A stretch of DNA of 44,359 bases from Alphaproteobacteria bacterium. GTDB taxonomy: Bacteria > Pseudomonadota > Alphaproteobacteria > Rs-D84. Made by a program: the position numbers and the translations under genes. Position 1 is the stretch's first letter, and each line of letters begins with the position of its first letter. The notes below the pieces were generated by a model. It was not told where the DNA came from and made no database searches. It saw nothing but the letters and a program-made list of their open reading frames with translations. The stretch spans positions 1-44,359 of the forward strand of contig JAKSTF010000006.1 in the NCBI GenBank assembly GCA_024402715.1. The letters run 5' to 3'. Below, piece after piece: positions 1-8,679 of this stretch.

Positions 1-182
1 CAATCGCAACGCATATTTGATATTATTCTAAAAAGATGTAATATTGCCACTAATGCTATGCAACTGCAATCGCAACGCATATTTGATATTATTCTAAAAG
101 GATGTAATATTGCCACTAATGATATGCAACTGCAATCGCAACGCATATTTGATATTATTCTAAAAAAATGTAATATTGCCAC
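1..182 (+). repeat. 66-bp tandem repeat, about 2.8 copies
   Basis: Units start at 1, 67 and 133; the third is incomplete. The unit length is a multiple of three, so the array encodes a 22-residue protein repeat. Copies differ at only a few positions (for example 34-36 against 100-102 and 166-168, and 55-57 against 121-123). The array continues left of the window or starts at its edge. Confidence 0.9.
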
Positions 183-198
183 AATACAAAGAAAATAA
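1..198 (+). CDS. C-terminal end of a 22-residue tandem-repeat protein (5' partial)
   Basis: The forward frame starting at base 1 is open to a TAA at 196-198 and has no start in the window, so this is the end of a gene that begins to the left. It encodes 65 residues made of almost three copies of a 22-residue unit containing the segments QSQRIFDIIL and CNIAT, then a short tail IQRK. The copies differ only at the residue before the cysteine (R, G or K) and two residues before the repeat end (A or D). Each unit carries one cysteine. I do not recognise the family. The DNA copies are nearly identical, which points to recent duplication or gene conversion. A hairpin terminator follows directly, supporting a real gene end. 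Confidence 0.6.
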   Translation, partial: QSQRIFDIILKRCNIATNAMQLQSQRIFDIILKGCNIATNDMQLQSQRIFDIILKKCNIATIQRK

Positions 199-204
199 CT
201 AAAA

Positions 205-232
205 AACATCCCCTATTTCGGGGATTTTTTTA
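205..232 (+). terminator. Rho-independent terminator after the repeat gene
   Basis: A stem ATCCCC / GGGGAT is followed by a run of seven T, 10 bases after the stop codon of the repeat gene. Confidence 0.85.
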
Positions 233-323
233 ACACATTTTCAAATATTTTTATTCAATACCCAAAAAGTAAATTTTGAAAAAACACCCAAATTCATCAG
301 ATTCAAAAAAACATTTAATATAT

Positions 324-355
324 AAAAAAATCCACGGTTTTAACCGTGGATTTTA
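324..355 (-). terminator. Terminator of the pilus operon
   Basis: A palindromic stem ATCCACGGTT / AACCGTGGAT lies immediately after the secretin stop. Read on the minus strand it is followed by a T run (A run at 324-330 on the plus strand). Confidence 0.85.
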
Positions 356-358
356 ATC

Positions 359-1987
359 TTAATTCAACGGGGCGCCCCAATTTTGTTGGATATTTCGTTC
401 TGTATCCATTGGGCTGACCAATACCTGTGGTGTTAATATAACAACCAATACATCACGTGTGGCCGATGATTCACGACTGCCCGACAGTGCCATAAAGTCT
501 GGATTCCCCAATCCATAACGGGTATCATTATTTGTTTGCTTTTCAAATCCAGAAACAACCAACATCTGTCCCGATTCCATTATAACTTCTTGCATGAAAC
601 TGCGTTCTTCAACCTCTGGCAATTGTAATGTAACCTCGCCAATGGTTTGGGTTGACATTTTTAACAATTCACGAACAGACATACGGAATAACAATAATAT
701 CCGGCCATTTTCCAAAACATTTGGTAACAACTGCATTGAAAAACCTGTTTCCAAATCATCCTGATCAACCGTTGATGATTCAACCGTTGTAAAATTACGT
801 GATTCAAAACGTTTTATATAACCCGTTGTTTTTGTATTATTAACCGGTGCAACACGATTGCTGCGCGTTGTAACACCAACATTTGTTACTAATGAAACCT
901 TACCTTGTTTTGCCAACGCCTCAATCAATGCATTACTGCCGGCGGCACCAGACAATGAACCATTTTGTATTTTATCCTGGGTATATGCACCGGCAATCTC
1001 GGTTGATCCGGCCATATGCGTCGCCCCTGTCAATGCAGAAACAGCGTTTGATAATACGGCAATATTCATTGAACTGGCCTCGGTCGTGGCCAAATTATTT
1101 TTTGGATTTGCAACAATATTTAATCCAGACGCACTGTTAATTGCCGCCGCCAAATTCAATCCAAATGCCGAATCATTTGATATAGAAACCTGCAAAACTT
1201 TAACATCAATCGTTACCAATTGTGCCAACCGTTTATTTTGACGTTCTATGTATTCACCAACACGTGTCAATACCGATGGCGATGCAGTCACAGTAATCGT
1301 TCCCAAACTGCGTGAAACTGTAAAATCTGCATTTTCTGATTTACCGATTATACCTGTAATCGCATTTTCAACTTCGTCCCATTCTTTTAATGTTGATTCT
1401 AATGCGACCTGATTACCATCATCTGTTTGAACGGCGGTCTGATATGAAATTTCTGTTCCCAACGCATACAATGTAAATGTTTTAGTTTCTGTTTCATAAA
1501 ATACAATTTTATCTTTTTCATAATACCATAAAATATCTAAATCTGTCGCGACTTGTGATAACAACCCCGACAATTTACCGGTATAGGCAACATTAATATC
1601 GCGTTTTAATTTTTCTGAATCAATTCTGCTGTCAATTTTTACAGGTATTCCCGTAATTGAATTTATATTATTGGCCAAAACCTGTAAACTGACCGGTCCA
1701 TCCAATAATATTGTAACCCCTGTATCCGTTTCAAATTGCGCCGGCAAATTATTACGATGTTCCAAAACGGTTGATTTGTTACCTAACCACACCCCTTCGG
1801 ACATAGAAACTGTATCACCGCTGGCAACCTTGGCACGTGGATTTTTCGCCATTTCAAACGCATCATATGCATTAATAAAATCTTGATCCACAGATGCCGC
1901 AACTTTGGCCGATTCTTTGGCCGTACACCCCGCCAATACCAGCCCAAAAATCCCCGTCAACATTAAAATCTTAAAATTATTTTTCAT
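359..1987 (-). CDS. Type IVb pilus lipoprotein secretin, PilN/BfpB family
   Basis: 542 residues. A lipoprotein signal ends in LAGC with the lipidated Cys at position 21. The middle carries secretin-type N-domain segments and the last 280 residues resemble the secretin channel domain, with the typical GQMLVVSGF and LVVILTPQVLV segments near the end. Family knowledge: R64 PilN/BfpB-type secretins form the outer-membrane ring through which type IVb pili are extruded. The start has a strong AGGAGAG site. It lies 46 bp downstream of the TcpQ-domain gene and shares its promoter. No pilin, ATPase or inner-membrane platform gene is visible in the window, so the rest of the system must be elsewhere or absent. 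Confidence 0.88.
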   Translation of the reverse strand: MKNNFKILMLTGIFGLVLAGCTAKESAKVAASVDQDFINAYDAFEMAKNPRAKVASGDTVSMSEGVWLGNKSTVLEHRNNLPAQFETDTGVTILLDGPVSLQVLANNINSITGIPVKIDSRIDSEKLKRDINVAYTGKLSGLLSQVATDLDILWYYEKDKIVFYETETKTFTLYALGTEISYQTAVQTDDGNQVALESTLKEWDEVENAITGIIGKSENADFTVSRSLGTITVTASPSVLTRVGEYIERQNKRLAQLVTIDVKVLQVSISNDSAFGLNLAAAINSASGLNIVANPKNNLATTEASSMNIAVLSNAVSALTGATHMAGSTEIAGAYTQDKIQNGSLSGAAGSNALIEALAKQGKVSLVTNVGVTTRSNRVAPVNNTKTTGYIKRFESRNFTTVESSTVDQDDLETGFSMQLLPNVLENGRILLLFRMSVRELLKMSTQTIGEVTLQLPEVEERSFMQEVIMESGQMLVVSGFEKQTNNDTRYGLGNPDFMALSGSRESSATRDVLVVILTPQVLVSPMDTERNIQQNWGAPLN

Positions 1988-2033
1988 TTATTCTCTCCTG
2001 CGAGGTATATATTTTTCTATTCACCGTATCAAA

Positions 2034-2984
2034 TTATTCTTCGGTCGTTGAAATTACCAAAACACGATTTCCTTTATAAAATTTTGCATATGGCACCGGG
2101 GTCGCACGTCCAAAATTTCGAACCAATGCTGACGCAACATCAACAAAGCGCCCTTTGAAAACCGCACTGGCTTCAATCGGATACTCACGTGATGTTGTCC
2201 AAACTAAATCCCAACCTTCCTTGTCACACCAATTCTGCAAAACCTGACGCAATGTTTGTCCATTTGCAACAACCCACGAACGAACCTGATCCGTTAAATT
2301 AACCGCAGGTTCCGCATCCGCCGATAAATCAACTGCTATTTCTTTTTCAACATCTGTTATTCCATCTTTCGCACTTTGTTCATCAACAATTTCGCCATTT
2401 GCGTTGGTTATGGTTTTCGTCATCCCAACCTTGGCTGCAAACGCTGCATATTCATCCCCACCACGTGCAGACACACCACAATTTTTACGTCCACTGCGCG
2501 AAACGGTCAAAACATTACCACCATCATCTTCCAATATTTCACGATGCAGTAATGGCATTTCCGAACCATCACATTCATTATCAAAACCCGCCGGTGTCTG
2601 ATTACCATGCAACATATTTGCCCCACCAGACCAACCGCCAAATCCATGTCCTGTTCCCAAATTGAAATTATTTTCAACAACCAAATCCGCCCCTATTTTG
2701 GAAACTATACGAATATTATCTTTGCCTTTGGCACATGCACCATCATTACACGACACCGCCACATCCGCATCTGAACCCGTCAACGGCCACGCCGGCACAT
2801 CACGAATTGTGTTTTCCGCGACAAATGTATTATCCTGAACAACAACATCCTGTTGTTCTGCGACATCTGAAACCTGTTTATAAAAAATCTGTGATGTAAC
2901 AGATTGTGGTGTCCGATCATCGGACGCAAAACAATACCCCGCAACGGTCGCAAACAACGCAGCAATAAAAAATTTGCGAAACAT
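2034..2984 (-). CDS. TcpQ/PilL C-terminal domain pilus protein
   Basis: 316 residues with an N-terminal signal peptide ending near residue 20. The last 85 residues match the TcpQ C-terminal domain pattern: GQTLRQVLQNWCDKEGW, then LVW, then an FKGRF segment and an ending GNRVLVIS. In type IVb pilus clusters this domain occurs in proteins that assist the secretin (TcpQ, PilL). The central region is low-complexity and contains several Cys. It is first in a two-gene operon with the secretin, with an AAGGAA ribosome binding site and a well-formed promoter upstream. The pairing supports a periplasmic or outer-membrane partner of the secretin. Confidence 0.8.
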   Translation of the reverse strand: MFRKFFIAALFATVAGYCFASDDRTPQSVTSQIFYKQVSDVAEQQDVVVQDNTFVAENTIRDVPAWPLTGSDADVAVSCNDGACAKGKDNIRIVSKIGADLVVENNFNLGTGHGFGGWSGGANMLHGNQTPAGFDNECDGSEMPLLHREILEDDGGNVLTVSRSGRKNCGVSARGGDEYAAFAAKVGMTKTITNANGEIVDEQSAKDGITDVEKEIAVDLSADAEPAVNLTDQVRSWVVANGQTLRQVLQNWCDKEGWDLVWTTSREYPIEASAVFKGRFVDVASALVRNFGRATPVPYAKFYKGNRVLVISTTEE

Positions 2985-3027
2985 AAATTATTCCTTTCCT
3001 TATATCTCTATAATATATTTTGGTTTT

Positions 3028-3056
3028 ATTATAACAATTCGACCGAATCTGTGCAA
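3028..3056 (-). promoter_or_regulatory. Promoter of the TcpQ-secretin operon
   Basis: On the minus strand TTGCAC is followed by 17 bases and then TATAAT, about 45 bases upstream of the start codon. This is the best-formed promoter of the left part of the window. Confidence 0.75.
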
Positions 3057-3172
3057 GGCTAAAAACACACCAGCAACATAAATTCTACACACACCAAAAA
3101 TCATTTTAATACATTGATTATTCTATATTTTATATTAACATTTATATAAAATACGACGAATCGCAAAAAACA

Positions 3173-3181
3173 TGTTATACT
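3173..3181 (+). promoter_or_regulatory. Extended -10 promoter of the sufB transcription unit
   Basis: TGTTATACT matches an extended -10 (TGn plus TATACT), 28 bases before the start of the 182-residue gene. No good -35 is seen, as is common for extended -10 promoters. Confidence 0.45.
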
Positions 3182-3208
3182 AAACCACGAATAATACGGA
3201 GGTTTATA

Positions 3209-3757
3209 ATGATTGAAACTTGGTTAATATTAGGTTGCGTTGTAATTACGTTATGTTCAATCATTGGCGTATTCTTTGTATTATCGGTATTTAATCGTCG
3301 TATGTATGACATGGAAAAAATGTTAAAATACCAATGTGGTATAACCGTCAAAATCCAAACATTATTAAAGTCTAAATCCGCAACAAATGCCGTTGCAGAA
3401 AATTCGGAAATGATTTACCAAGATTTATTACAAAATTTAATTCCAATTATGGCTGCAATTGATGTTATGCCCCGAAACACAACCGAGCATCAATTATGGC
3501 GTGCGGTTGGTGGAATAATGGATGAATATGCAAAAAATCCATTTGCACTGGAAAAGATGCGTCGTTGCATAAAATTAGATGCCGAAGTTGCCCGTTGTGT
3601 TGATAATTATACACGACGTGCAGATGCATTTTTACAATATTTGAATAAAACAGAACCTAATGGTATTTTGGCACAAACATTTACCGATGGCCTGTTGGGG
3701 CAATCATTAACCTTCTTTGCCCAGGCCCGTGCCTTGGCCGCCACAGGGGACAATTAA
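3209..3757 (+). CDS. Uncharacterised membrane-anchored protein upstream of sufB
   Basis: 182 residues. One strong N-terminal membrane segment (about residues 5-28) is followed by a basic stretch and a mostly helical soluble part. The start is supported by a GGAGG site seven bases upstream. The gene ends 7 bp before the sufB start and probably shares its transcript. I do not recognise the family and propose no function. Its position ahead of an Fe-S assembly operon is the only functional hint, and that is weak. Confidence 0.7.
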   Translation: MIETWLILGCVVITLCSIIGVFFVLSVFNRRMYDMEKMLKYQCGITVKIQTLLKSKSATNAVAENSEMIYQDLLQNLIPIMAAIDVMPRNTTEHQLWRAVGGIMDEYAKNPFALEKMRRCIKLDAEVARCVDNYTRRADAFLQYLNKTEPNGILAQTFTDGLLGQSLTFFAQARALAATGDN

Positions 3758-3764
3758 TTTTCGT

Positions 3765-5084
3765 ATGACAAAATTATCTGAAAATCTTATCCGTGAAATA
3801 TCTGCAATTCGCGATGAACCAAAATGGTTAACCGATTGGCGATTAAATGCGTTCAATGCATGGAAAAATATGCACGAACCACGTTGGGGGGAAATCGATT
3901 ATCCAAAAATAAATTATGATGAATTAAATTATTATAATCAGGCGGCGCCCATTGATAATTCCGACCTAAAAAAAACTTATGATAAAATGGGACTAAGTGC
4001 ATCAGAACAACGGGCATTATTGGGCATGGCAACAGATACCGTTATCGACAGTGCATCTGTCCATACTTCATACACTGATGAATTAAAACGGTTGGGAATC
4101 ATATTTTTACCAATGTCCGATGCGGTCCATCAATACCCCGAAATGGTAAAAAAATATCTGGGGTCGGTTGTCCCTGCAACAGACAATTTTTTTGCAGCAT
4201 TAAATGCGGCTGTATTTTCCGATGGCACCTTTGTTTATGTTCCGCCAAACACAAAATGTCCAATCGATTTGGCCAGTTATTTTCGTATTGAAACCGCAAA
4301 AATCGGTCAATTTGAACGCACATTAATTATTGCCGACACGGGGGCCCAATTATCGTATATGGAAGGTTGCAGCGCCCCACGTCGCCCAAACCATCAATTA
4401 CACAGTGGGGTTGTTGAAATTATTGCACATGATAATGCAATCGTAAAATATGCAACCGTACAAAATTGGTACGCAGGTGATACCGATGGAAATGGTGGTA
4501 TATTAAATTTCGTAACAAAACGTGGCCGTACCGATAAAAATGCGCGTTTGGATTGGACCCAGGTTGAAATTGGTTCTGCGATAACATGGAAATATCCATC
4601 AACAATATTGGCGGGCGATGGTGCACACAGTGATTTTTATTCTTTGGCAATAACACGCAACCTGCAACAGGCTGATACGGGGACAAAGATGATTCATATT
4701 GGTGATAATACCGTATCTAATATCGTTTCATATGGCGTTGCACTGGATAAATCACGTCAAACGTTTCGCTCTCTGGTCAGTTTTTCTGGTCACGGTGGTC
4801 GCAACGCATCAAAATGTGACACGCGCATAATTGGAAATACCGCCGTGGCAAATACCCTGCCCCGTATTATTCATGGCAATGGTGATAACCTGCAAAGCCA
4901 CGAAGCATCAACCGGTGCCATTGATGCCGCCCAAATGCGTTTTTTAATGATGGCCGGCCTTTCACAGGATATGGCAACCGCCCTGATTATTGGTGCCACA
5001 GCCGCCCCCGTAATATCACGATTACCCATGGAATTTTTGGTTGAATCTAAACAATTGATACAAATGGCATTGGGCCATGATTAA
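3765..5084 (+). CDS. sufB: SufB, Fe-S cluster scaffold subunit
   Basis: 439 residues from ATG at 3765. An in-frame TTG at 3717 would overlap the previous gene and adds no conserved sequence. The protein matches SufB throughout: EPKWLTDWRL at 19-28, QNWYAGD at 233-239, and the C-terminal core with Cys351 in CDTRIIG and His379-Glu380 in SHEAST. Cys351 and Glu380 correspond to the cluster-assembly residues known from E. coli SufB. SufB with SufC builds Fe-S clusters on the cytoplasmic scaffold using sulphur from SufS/SufE, which are encoded at 30549-32342. No sufD is found next to it or elsewhere in the window. Confidence 0.93.
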   Translation: MTKLSENLIREISAIRDEPKWLTDWRLNAFNAWKNMHEPRWGEIDYPKINYDELNYYNQAAPIDNSDLKKTYDKMGLSASEQRALLGMATDTVIDSASVHTSYTDELKRLGIIFLPMSDAVHQYPEMVKKYLGSVVPATDNFFAALNAAVFSDGTFVYVPPNTKCPIDLASYFRIETAKIGQFERTLIIADTGAQLSYMEGCSAPRRPNHQLHSGVVEIIAHDNAIVKYATVQNWYAGDTDGNGGILNFVTKRGRTDKNARLDWTQVEIGSAITWKYPSTILAGDGAHSDFYSLAITRNLQQADTGTKMIHIGDNTVSNIVSYGVALDKSRQTFRSLVSFSGHGGRNASKCDTRIIGNTAVANTLPRIIHGNGDNLQSHEASTGAIDAAQMRFLMMAGLSQDMATALIIGATAAPVISRLPMEFLVESKQLIQMALGHD

Positions 5085-5092
5085 TCGCCGAT

Positions 5093-5121
5093 TTTACAAA
5101 AAATACTTTTTATGATATTAT
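5093..5121 (+). promoter_or_regulatory. Possible internal promoter for sufC
   Basis: TTTACA, 17 bases, then TGATATTAT, which combines an extended -10 with TATTAT, in the 60-bp gap between sufB and sufC. Confidence 0.4.
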
Positions 5122-5144
5122 TGTTATCAATGGGATAATTTATT

Positions 5145-5819
5145 ATGTTAAAAATACAAAATCTATCCGTATCAATGGATGGAAAAATATTATTGAACAA
5201 CATTAACCTGACCATACCAAATGGGGCCCGTTTCTTGCTGTCCGGTCATAACGGCTCTGGTAAAACTACATTGGTTCAAACAATTGCCGGAAATCCAGAA
5301 TATTCCGTTATCGGTGGCAAAATTATATTCAACGGCAATGATATAACACATGAAAATACAACAACACGTGCGTTAATTGGGATTTTTCTTGGTGCACAAA
5401 ATGTTCCCGAAATACCGGGGTTATCAGTATTAAGTTTTTTAAAACATTCGGCAACCGCGCACGCAAATTTTGATACGGGCCATGATATATTAATGGGTGA
5501 ATTTTTAACAAAACTGGAATCCGTTCGCCAACAATTAAATATTCCCAAAGAATGGTTAAATCGCAGTGTTAACGTCGGTTTTTCTGGTGGGGAACGTAAA
5601 CGATTAATGTTATTACAAATGGTTATGACCGCACCAAAATTCGCCATATTGGATGAACCCGATTCTGGTGCCGATATGGAAACCCAAAAATTAATTGCTG
5701 ATACAATTAAACAAATGCCAGATACCACATTTTTGTTTATCAGCCATCAACCAACCTTTACCGATATGATAAAACCAACAGGTAATGCGGTTTTATCAAA
5801 CGGTAATATTGTTTTATAA
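5145..5819 (+). CDS. sufC: SufC, ABC-type ATPase of the SUF system
   Basis: 224 residues. The Walker A motif GHNGSGKTT is at 34-42, the ABC signature FSGGERKR at 146-153 and Walker B FAILDEPDSG at 166-175. SufC hydrolyses ATP to drive conformational change of the SufB scaffold. The spacing and the ADME segment after Walker B are typical of SufC rather than of transport ATPases. It follows sufB by 60 bp and ends 14 bp before the next membrane-protein gene, so it is likely co-transcribed with both, perhaps with an extra promoter of its own. Confidence 0.95.
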   Translation: MLKIQNLSVSMDGKILLNNINLTIPNGARFLLSGHNGSGKTTLVQTIAGNPEYSVIGGKIIFNGNDITHENTTTRALIGIFLGAQNVPEIPGLSVLSFLKHSATAHANFDTGHDILMGEFLTKLESVRQQLNIPKEWLNRSVNVGFSGGERKRLMLLQMVMTAPKFAILDEPDSGADMETQKLIADTIKQMPDTTFLFISHQPTFTDMIKPTGNAVLSNGNIVL

Positions 5820-5833
5820 AAAAAGGACATCGT

Positions 5834-6739
5834 ATGAAAAACACAGAAAAATCAAACAATTTTAATTTAAAAAACTGGATATTTAAATATCCCGTCCAAT
5901 ACATGTTATATACCCTTGGATTTGAATTAATCGTATTTGCAATCGCCCTGTTGTTGCAACATACCCTATATAATGGCGCCCCAAACCCGTTGATGGCGAT
6001 TATTTTGGTAACGTTACCTTTTATCGTATCTGCAATTATTATGATTAAAAAATATCCACGTGATAATTTTAATCAATATCAATTTGTTGGCTTATGCAAT
6101 GCAATCACTTTCGTTGGGGGGGGATTTTTAATTTTATCTGCCATGGTATCGGCTATAACACAACAAATATCCCAAACGGTTGCCATAATCGGAATTGTTA
6201 TTTTTTCATTATTGGCATTATACGCGGTTGGATTAAGCCTATGCGATTTTTATATTAAATTTCGTCGCATTCGTTCATTTAACATTCCAACATGGAAAAT
6301 ATTATGCACATGGCCATTTGCGTATTCAATGATGTGGATACCGGGCTATATGACATCCGACAAAAACAATAAATCTGATATTACCAAAAACAATTGGTAC
6401 GCAAAATTTACCCGCCATATTATCGGTGACAAATTGGCATTAATCGCTGTTTTGCTGTTGTCATTTGGTTTATCGCTTGATTTTTGGACCGTATTAATTC
6501 AGGGCACAATATTGATTGGTTGGTATCTAATCCGTCGTGAAAAATTTAAATCAGATTTTTCCGGTAAATTTGCCCTGTGTGCGGTTATTGTTAATTTTGC
6601 CATGATTGTAATCGCGATATTTGCATTATCACGCATTATACAAATGGATAACAATATTAATACAGGTGTTGATAATACCGAAATTGAACAAGCAATAAAA
6701 AGTGCCCTGCATGGTGCCCAGGAAGCATCCGTCCAATAA
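5834..6739 (+). CDS. Polytopic inner-membrane protein of unknown function
   Basis: 301 residues with roughly seven hydrophobic helices (about residues 21-40, 50-72, 86-108, 115-138, 155-172, 200-222 and 247-268) and a polar N- and C-terminus. No catalytic or transport motif is recognised. An AAGGAC site precedes the ATG. It sits 14 bp behind sufC and 19 bp before the permease gene, so it is probably part of the same transcript. Confidence 0.65.
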   Translation: MKNTEKSNNFNLKNWIFKYPVQYMLYTLGFELIVFAIALLLQHTLYNGAPNPLMAIILVTLPFIVSAIIMIKKYPRDNFNQYQFVGLCNAITFVGGGFLILSAMVSAITQQISQTVAIIGIVIFSLLALYAVGLSLCDFYIKFRRIRSFNIPTWKILCTWPFAYSMMWIPGYMTSDKNNKSDITKNNWYAKFTRHIIGDKLALIAVLLLSFGLSLDFWTVLIQGTILIGWYLIRREKFKSDFSGKFALCAVIVNFAMIVIAIFALSRIIQMDNNINTGVDNTEIEQAIKSALHGAQEASVQ

Positions 6740-6758
6740 AAAATCAGGATATGCAAAA

Positions 6759-7811
6759 ATGAATATTAACGGAATAATTTTATTTATTGGTGTAATATTT
6801 TTTCTGTGGGTTGGCCGAACAATTTTAATTCCATTATTGGTGGCGGTATTTTTGTGGTATTTAATAAATGCAATTTCTGCATATGGCCGAAAAATATTGC
6901 CCTTTAAAACCCCAAAAGAACACAGTATTCATCCATTTTCCGCACGACTATTCGATTGTGTGGCACACCTTGGGGCTTTGGGATTATTATTAGGGTTAAT
7001 TTGCCTATTTTTCACCCAAGTTCGTCCAATGTTTTCTGAATTGATGACTGCCCTGCCAATGTTGCAACAGAAATTAGTTGATTTCGGTCAATTTATATCA
7101 CAAAAAATTGGTATTGAATTTAATGCAACAATGCTACCAAACATTACAAAAATTGCAACAAATGTTGGAACATCGCTGGCAACAATCGCAACATCACTGG
7201 GCATGATTTCTGTGTATTTAATATTTATGTTTGTTGAACAAACAACATTCGATAAAAAATTTGCCGCCCTGTTCAAAAATGCAACCCAATTAAAAAAGAT
7301 GCGTTATATCACAGACAGTATTGATATAAACATGAAAAAGTACCTGTTTATGAAAACCGTAATTTCTGCTGCCACAGGCTTAATGTCATATTGCTGGCTG
7401 CATATGATTGGATTAGAATTTGCGGGTATATGGGCTTTTATTGTATTTATTGCAAATTATATCCCAACGATTGGTTCGTTTGTTGCATGCAGTATGCCAA
7501 TTATGTTTTCATTAATAACTGCCCCCGGATTGGATCAGCCAATATTGACGGCCGCAGGATTAATTAGCTTACAGATCATTTTTGGCAACATATTGGAACC
7601 ACGTTTAACGGGTTCAACGTTAAACCTGTCAACACTGGCAATATTAATAAATTTGGTATTCTGGGGTCTGTTATGGGGTGTTGCAGGAATGTTTTTCAGT
7701 GTTCCATTACTGGTGGCAACCTTTATTATCACCGCCCAATTTGATTCAACACGTTGGATTGCGGTCTTGTTATCTGCAGATGGACAAATACCGGATAAAC
7801 GTGAAGAATAA
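6759..7811 (+). CDS. AI-2E family transporter (PerM-type permease)
   Basis: 350 residues from ATG 6759; an upstream in-frame ATG at 6702 would overlap the preceding gene. The sequence shows the family layout: two N-terminal helices, a long amphipathic region (about 95-200), then a C-terminal block of helices with the conserved segment FIANYIPTIGSFVAC and the GNILEPRLTGSTLNLS motif. Members export or import small molecules or ions across the inner membrane; the substrate cannot be told from sequence. It is the last gene of the plus-strand run and converges on ruvX. Confidence 0.85.
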   Translation: MNINGIILFIGVIFFLWVGRTILIPLLVAVFLWYLINAISAYGRKILPFKTPKEHSIHPFSARLFDCVAHLGALGLLLGLICLFFTQVRPMFSELMTALPMLQQKLVDFGQFISQKIGIEFNATMLPNITKIATNVGTSLATIATSLGMISVYLIFMFVEQTTFDKKFAALFKNATQLKKMRYITDSIDINMKKYLFMKTVISAATGLMSYCWLHMIGLEFAGIWAFIVFIANYIPTIGSFVACSMPIMFSLITAPGLDQPILTAAGLISLQIIFGNILEPRLTGSTLNLSTLAILINLVFWGLLWGVAGMFFSVPLLVATFIITAQFDSTRWIAVLLSADGQIPDKREE

Positions 7812-7821
7812 ATATATTGAT

Positions 7822-7844
7822 AATGGGCGTTTATAACGCCCATT
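7822..7844. terminator. Hairpin between convergent permease gene and ruvX
   Basis: A 10-bp perfect stem AATGGGCGTT / AACGCCCATT with a 3-base loop lies between the two stop codons. T-rich sequence follows on both sides but there is no long T run, so it is a weak terminator in either direction. Confidence 0.6.
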
Positions 7845-7845
7845 A

Positions 7846-8295
7846 TTAATTTGCACGATTTATCATAGAAATTGCATTTTCTAAAATAACACGGGCGGAT
7901 TCTGAATCTAATTTTTGTTTAATATCCTTTACCCGAACACGTCCCATTTGTTCTTGGGCAACGGTACTGGTCAATGTTTCATCAATAAAAACGATTGGTA
8001 ATTGCGTTAATTTTGATAATTTATCCGCAAACTCACGCACCGCCTCCGTTGTTTGTGATTCCGTTCCATCGGTATATAACGGCAAACCAATCACAATACC
8101 GACAACATTTTCACCCACGATTAAATCTGCAATTATTTTTTCTAAAAAATCCCCACGATTGATTACAATTTGTGGACGTGAAAAAACAAATTCACGCGTT
8201 GCATCCGATACGGCAACCCCGATGCGTTTGGCCCCCCAATCAATACCAATTATGCGACCAACACGCGGAAAATCCTTGAAATTTTTCAGAATCAT
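7846..8295 (-). CDS. ruvX: RuvX/YqgF, putative Holliday junction resolvase
   Basis: 149 residues from ATG at 8295. A longer in-frame start at 8346 would run into gatC and lacks conserved sequence. The RNase H-like fold is recognised from GIDWGAKRIGVAVSD at 17-31 (catalytic Asp19), the strand VVGIVIGLPLYTDG with its Glu/Asp, and the C-terminal IDETLTS motif. Members act on pre-16S rRNA ends or on branched DNA; which applies here is not shown. It is divergent from gatC with only 37 bp between starts. Confidence 0.9.
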   Translation of the reverse strand: MILKNFKDFPRVGRIIGIDWGAKRIGVAVSDATREFVFSRPQIVINRGDFLEKIIADLIVGENVVGIVIGLPLYTDGTESQTTEAVREFADKLSKLTQLPIVFIDETLTSTVAQEQMGRVRVKDIKQKLDSESARVILENAISMINRAN

Positions 8296-8303
8296 TGTAT
8301 AAT
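8276..8303 (+). promoter_or_regulatory. Promoter of the gatCAB operon
   Basis: TTGAAA, 16 bases, TATAAT, ending 29 bases before the gatC start. The -35 lies inside the 5' end of ruvX. Confidence 0.65.
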
Positions 8304-8332
8304 TTTCCCTATGTTTAATAATAGGATTTAAA

Positions 8333-8626
8333 ATGGCATTTAGCAAGCAACAATTACAAAAATTCGCAGATTTAATTCACATTGAAATATCTGATGAAAA
8401 ATTAGAGCAAATGAATATTGATTCTGTAATCGATTGGTTGGATAAATTACAGAAAATTGACACCACTGGCGTTGAACCAATGTTGAACCCGGCGGAACAT
8501 AATTTACCATTACGTGCCGATGTTGTAACTGATGGCAATATTCGCGATCAAATTTTGGCAAATGCCCCCGACAAAGCGGGTGTTGCCCGTGGGTATTTTG
8601 CAGTTCCAAAGGTTATGGACGAATAA
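8333..8626 (+). CDS. gatC: GatC, Asp/Glu-tRNA amidotransferase subunit C
   Basis: 97 residues, the usual GatC length. The conserved C-terminal pattern is present: LRADVV at 60-65, ANAPDK near 81 and the final FAVPKV. GatC is the small belt subunit that holds GatA and GatB together in the enzyme that converts Glu-tRNA(Gln) and Asp-tRNA(Asn) to the amides. An AGGA site precedes the ATG. First gene of gatC-gatA-gatB. Confidence 0.93.
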   Translation: MAFSKQQLQKFADLIHIEISDEKLEQMNIDSVIDWLDKLQKIDTTGVEPMLNPAEHNLPLRADVVTDGNIRDQILANAPDKAGVARGYFAVPKVMDE

Positions 8627-8679
8627 TCTTTAAAAGAACATTTTATTTTTATAATTTAATCTAAACAAAAGACAAAATA

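Noticed and set aside
1..182. Possible CRISPR array
   Set aside because: The repeats are directly adjacent 66-bp units without unique spacers, and they encode an in-frame protein repeat.
858..1241. 127-codon plus-strand frame inside the secretin gene
   Set aside because: Antisense shadow of a clearly conserved minus-strand gene.
5820..7811. sufD expected after sufC
   Set aside because: Both genes here are polytopic membrane proteins with no SufD similarity.
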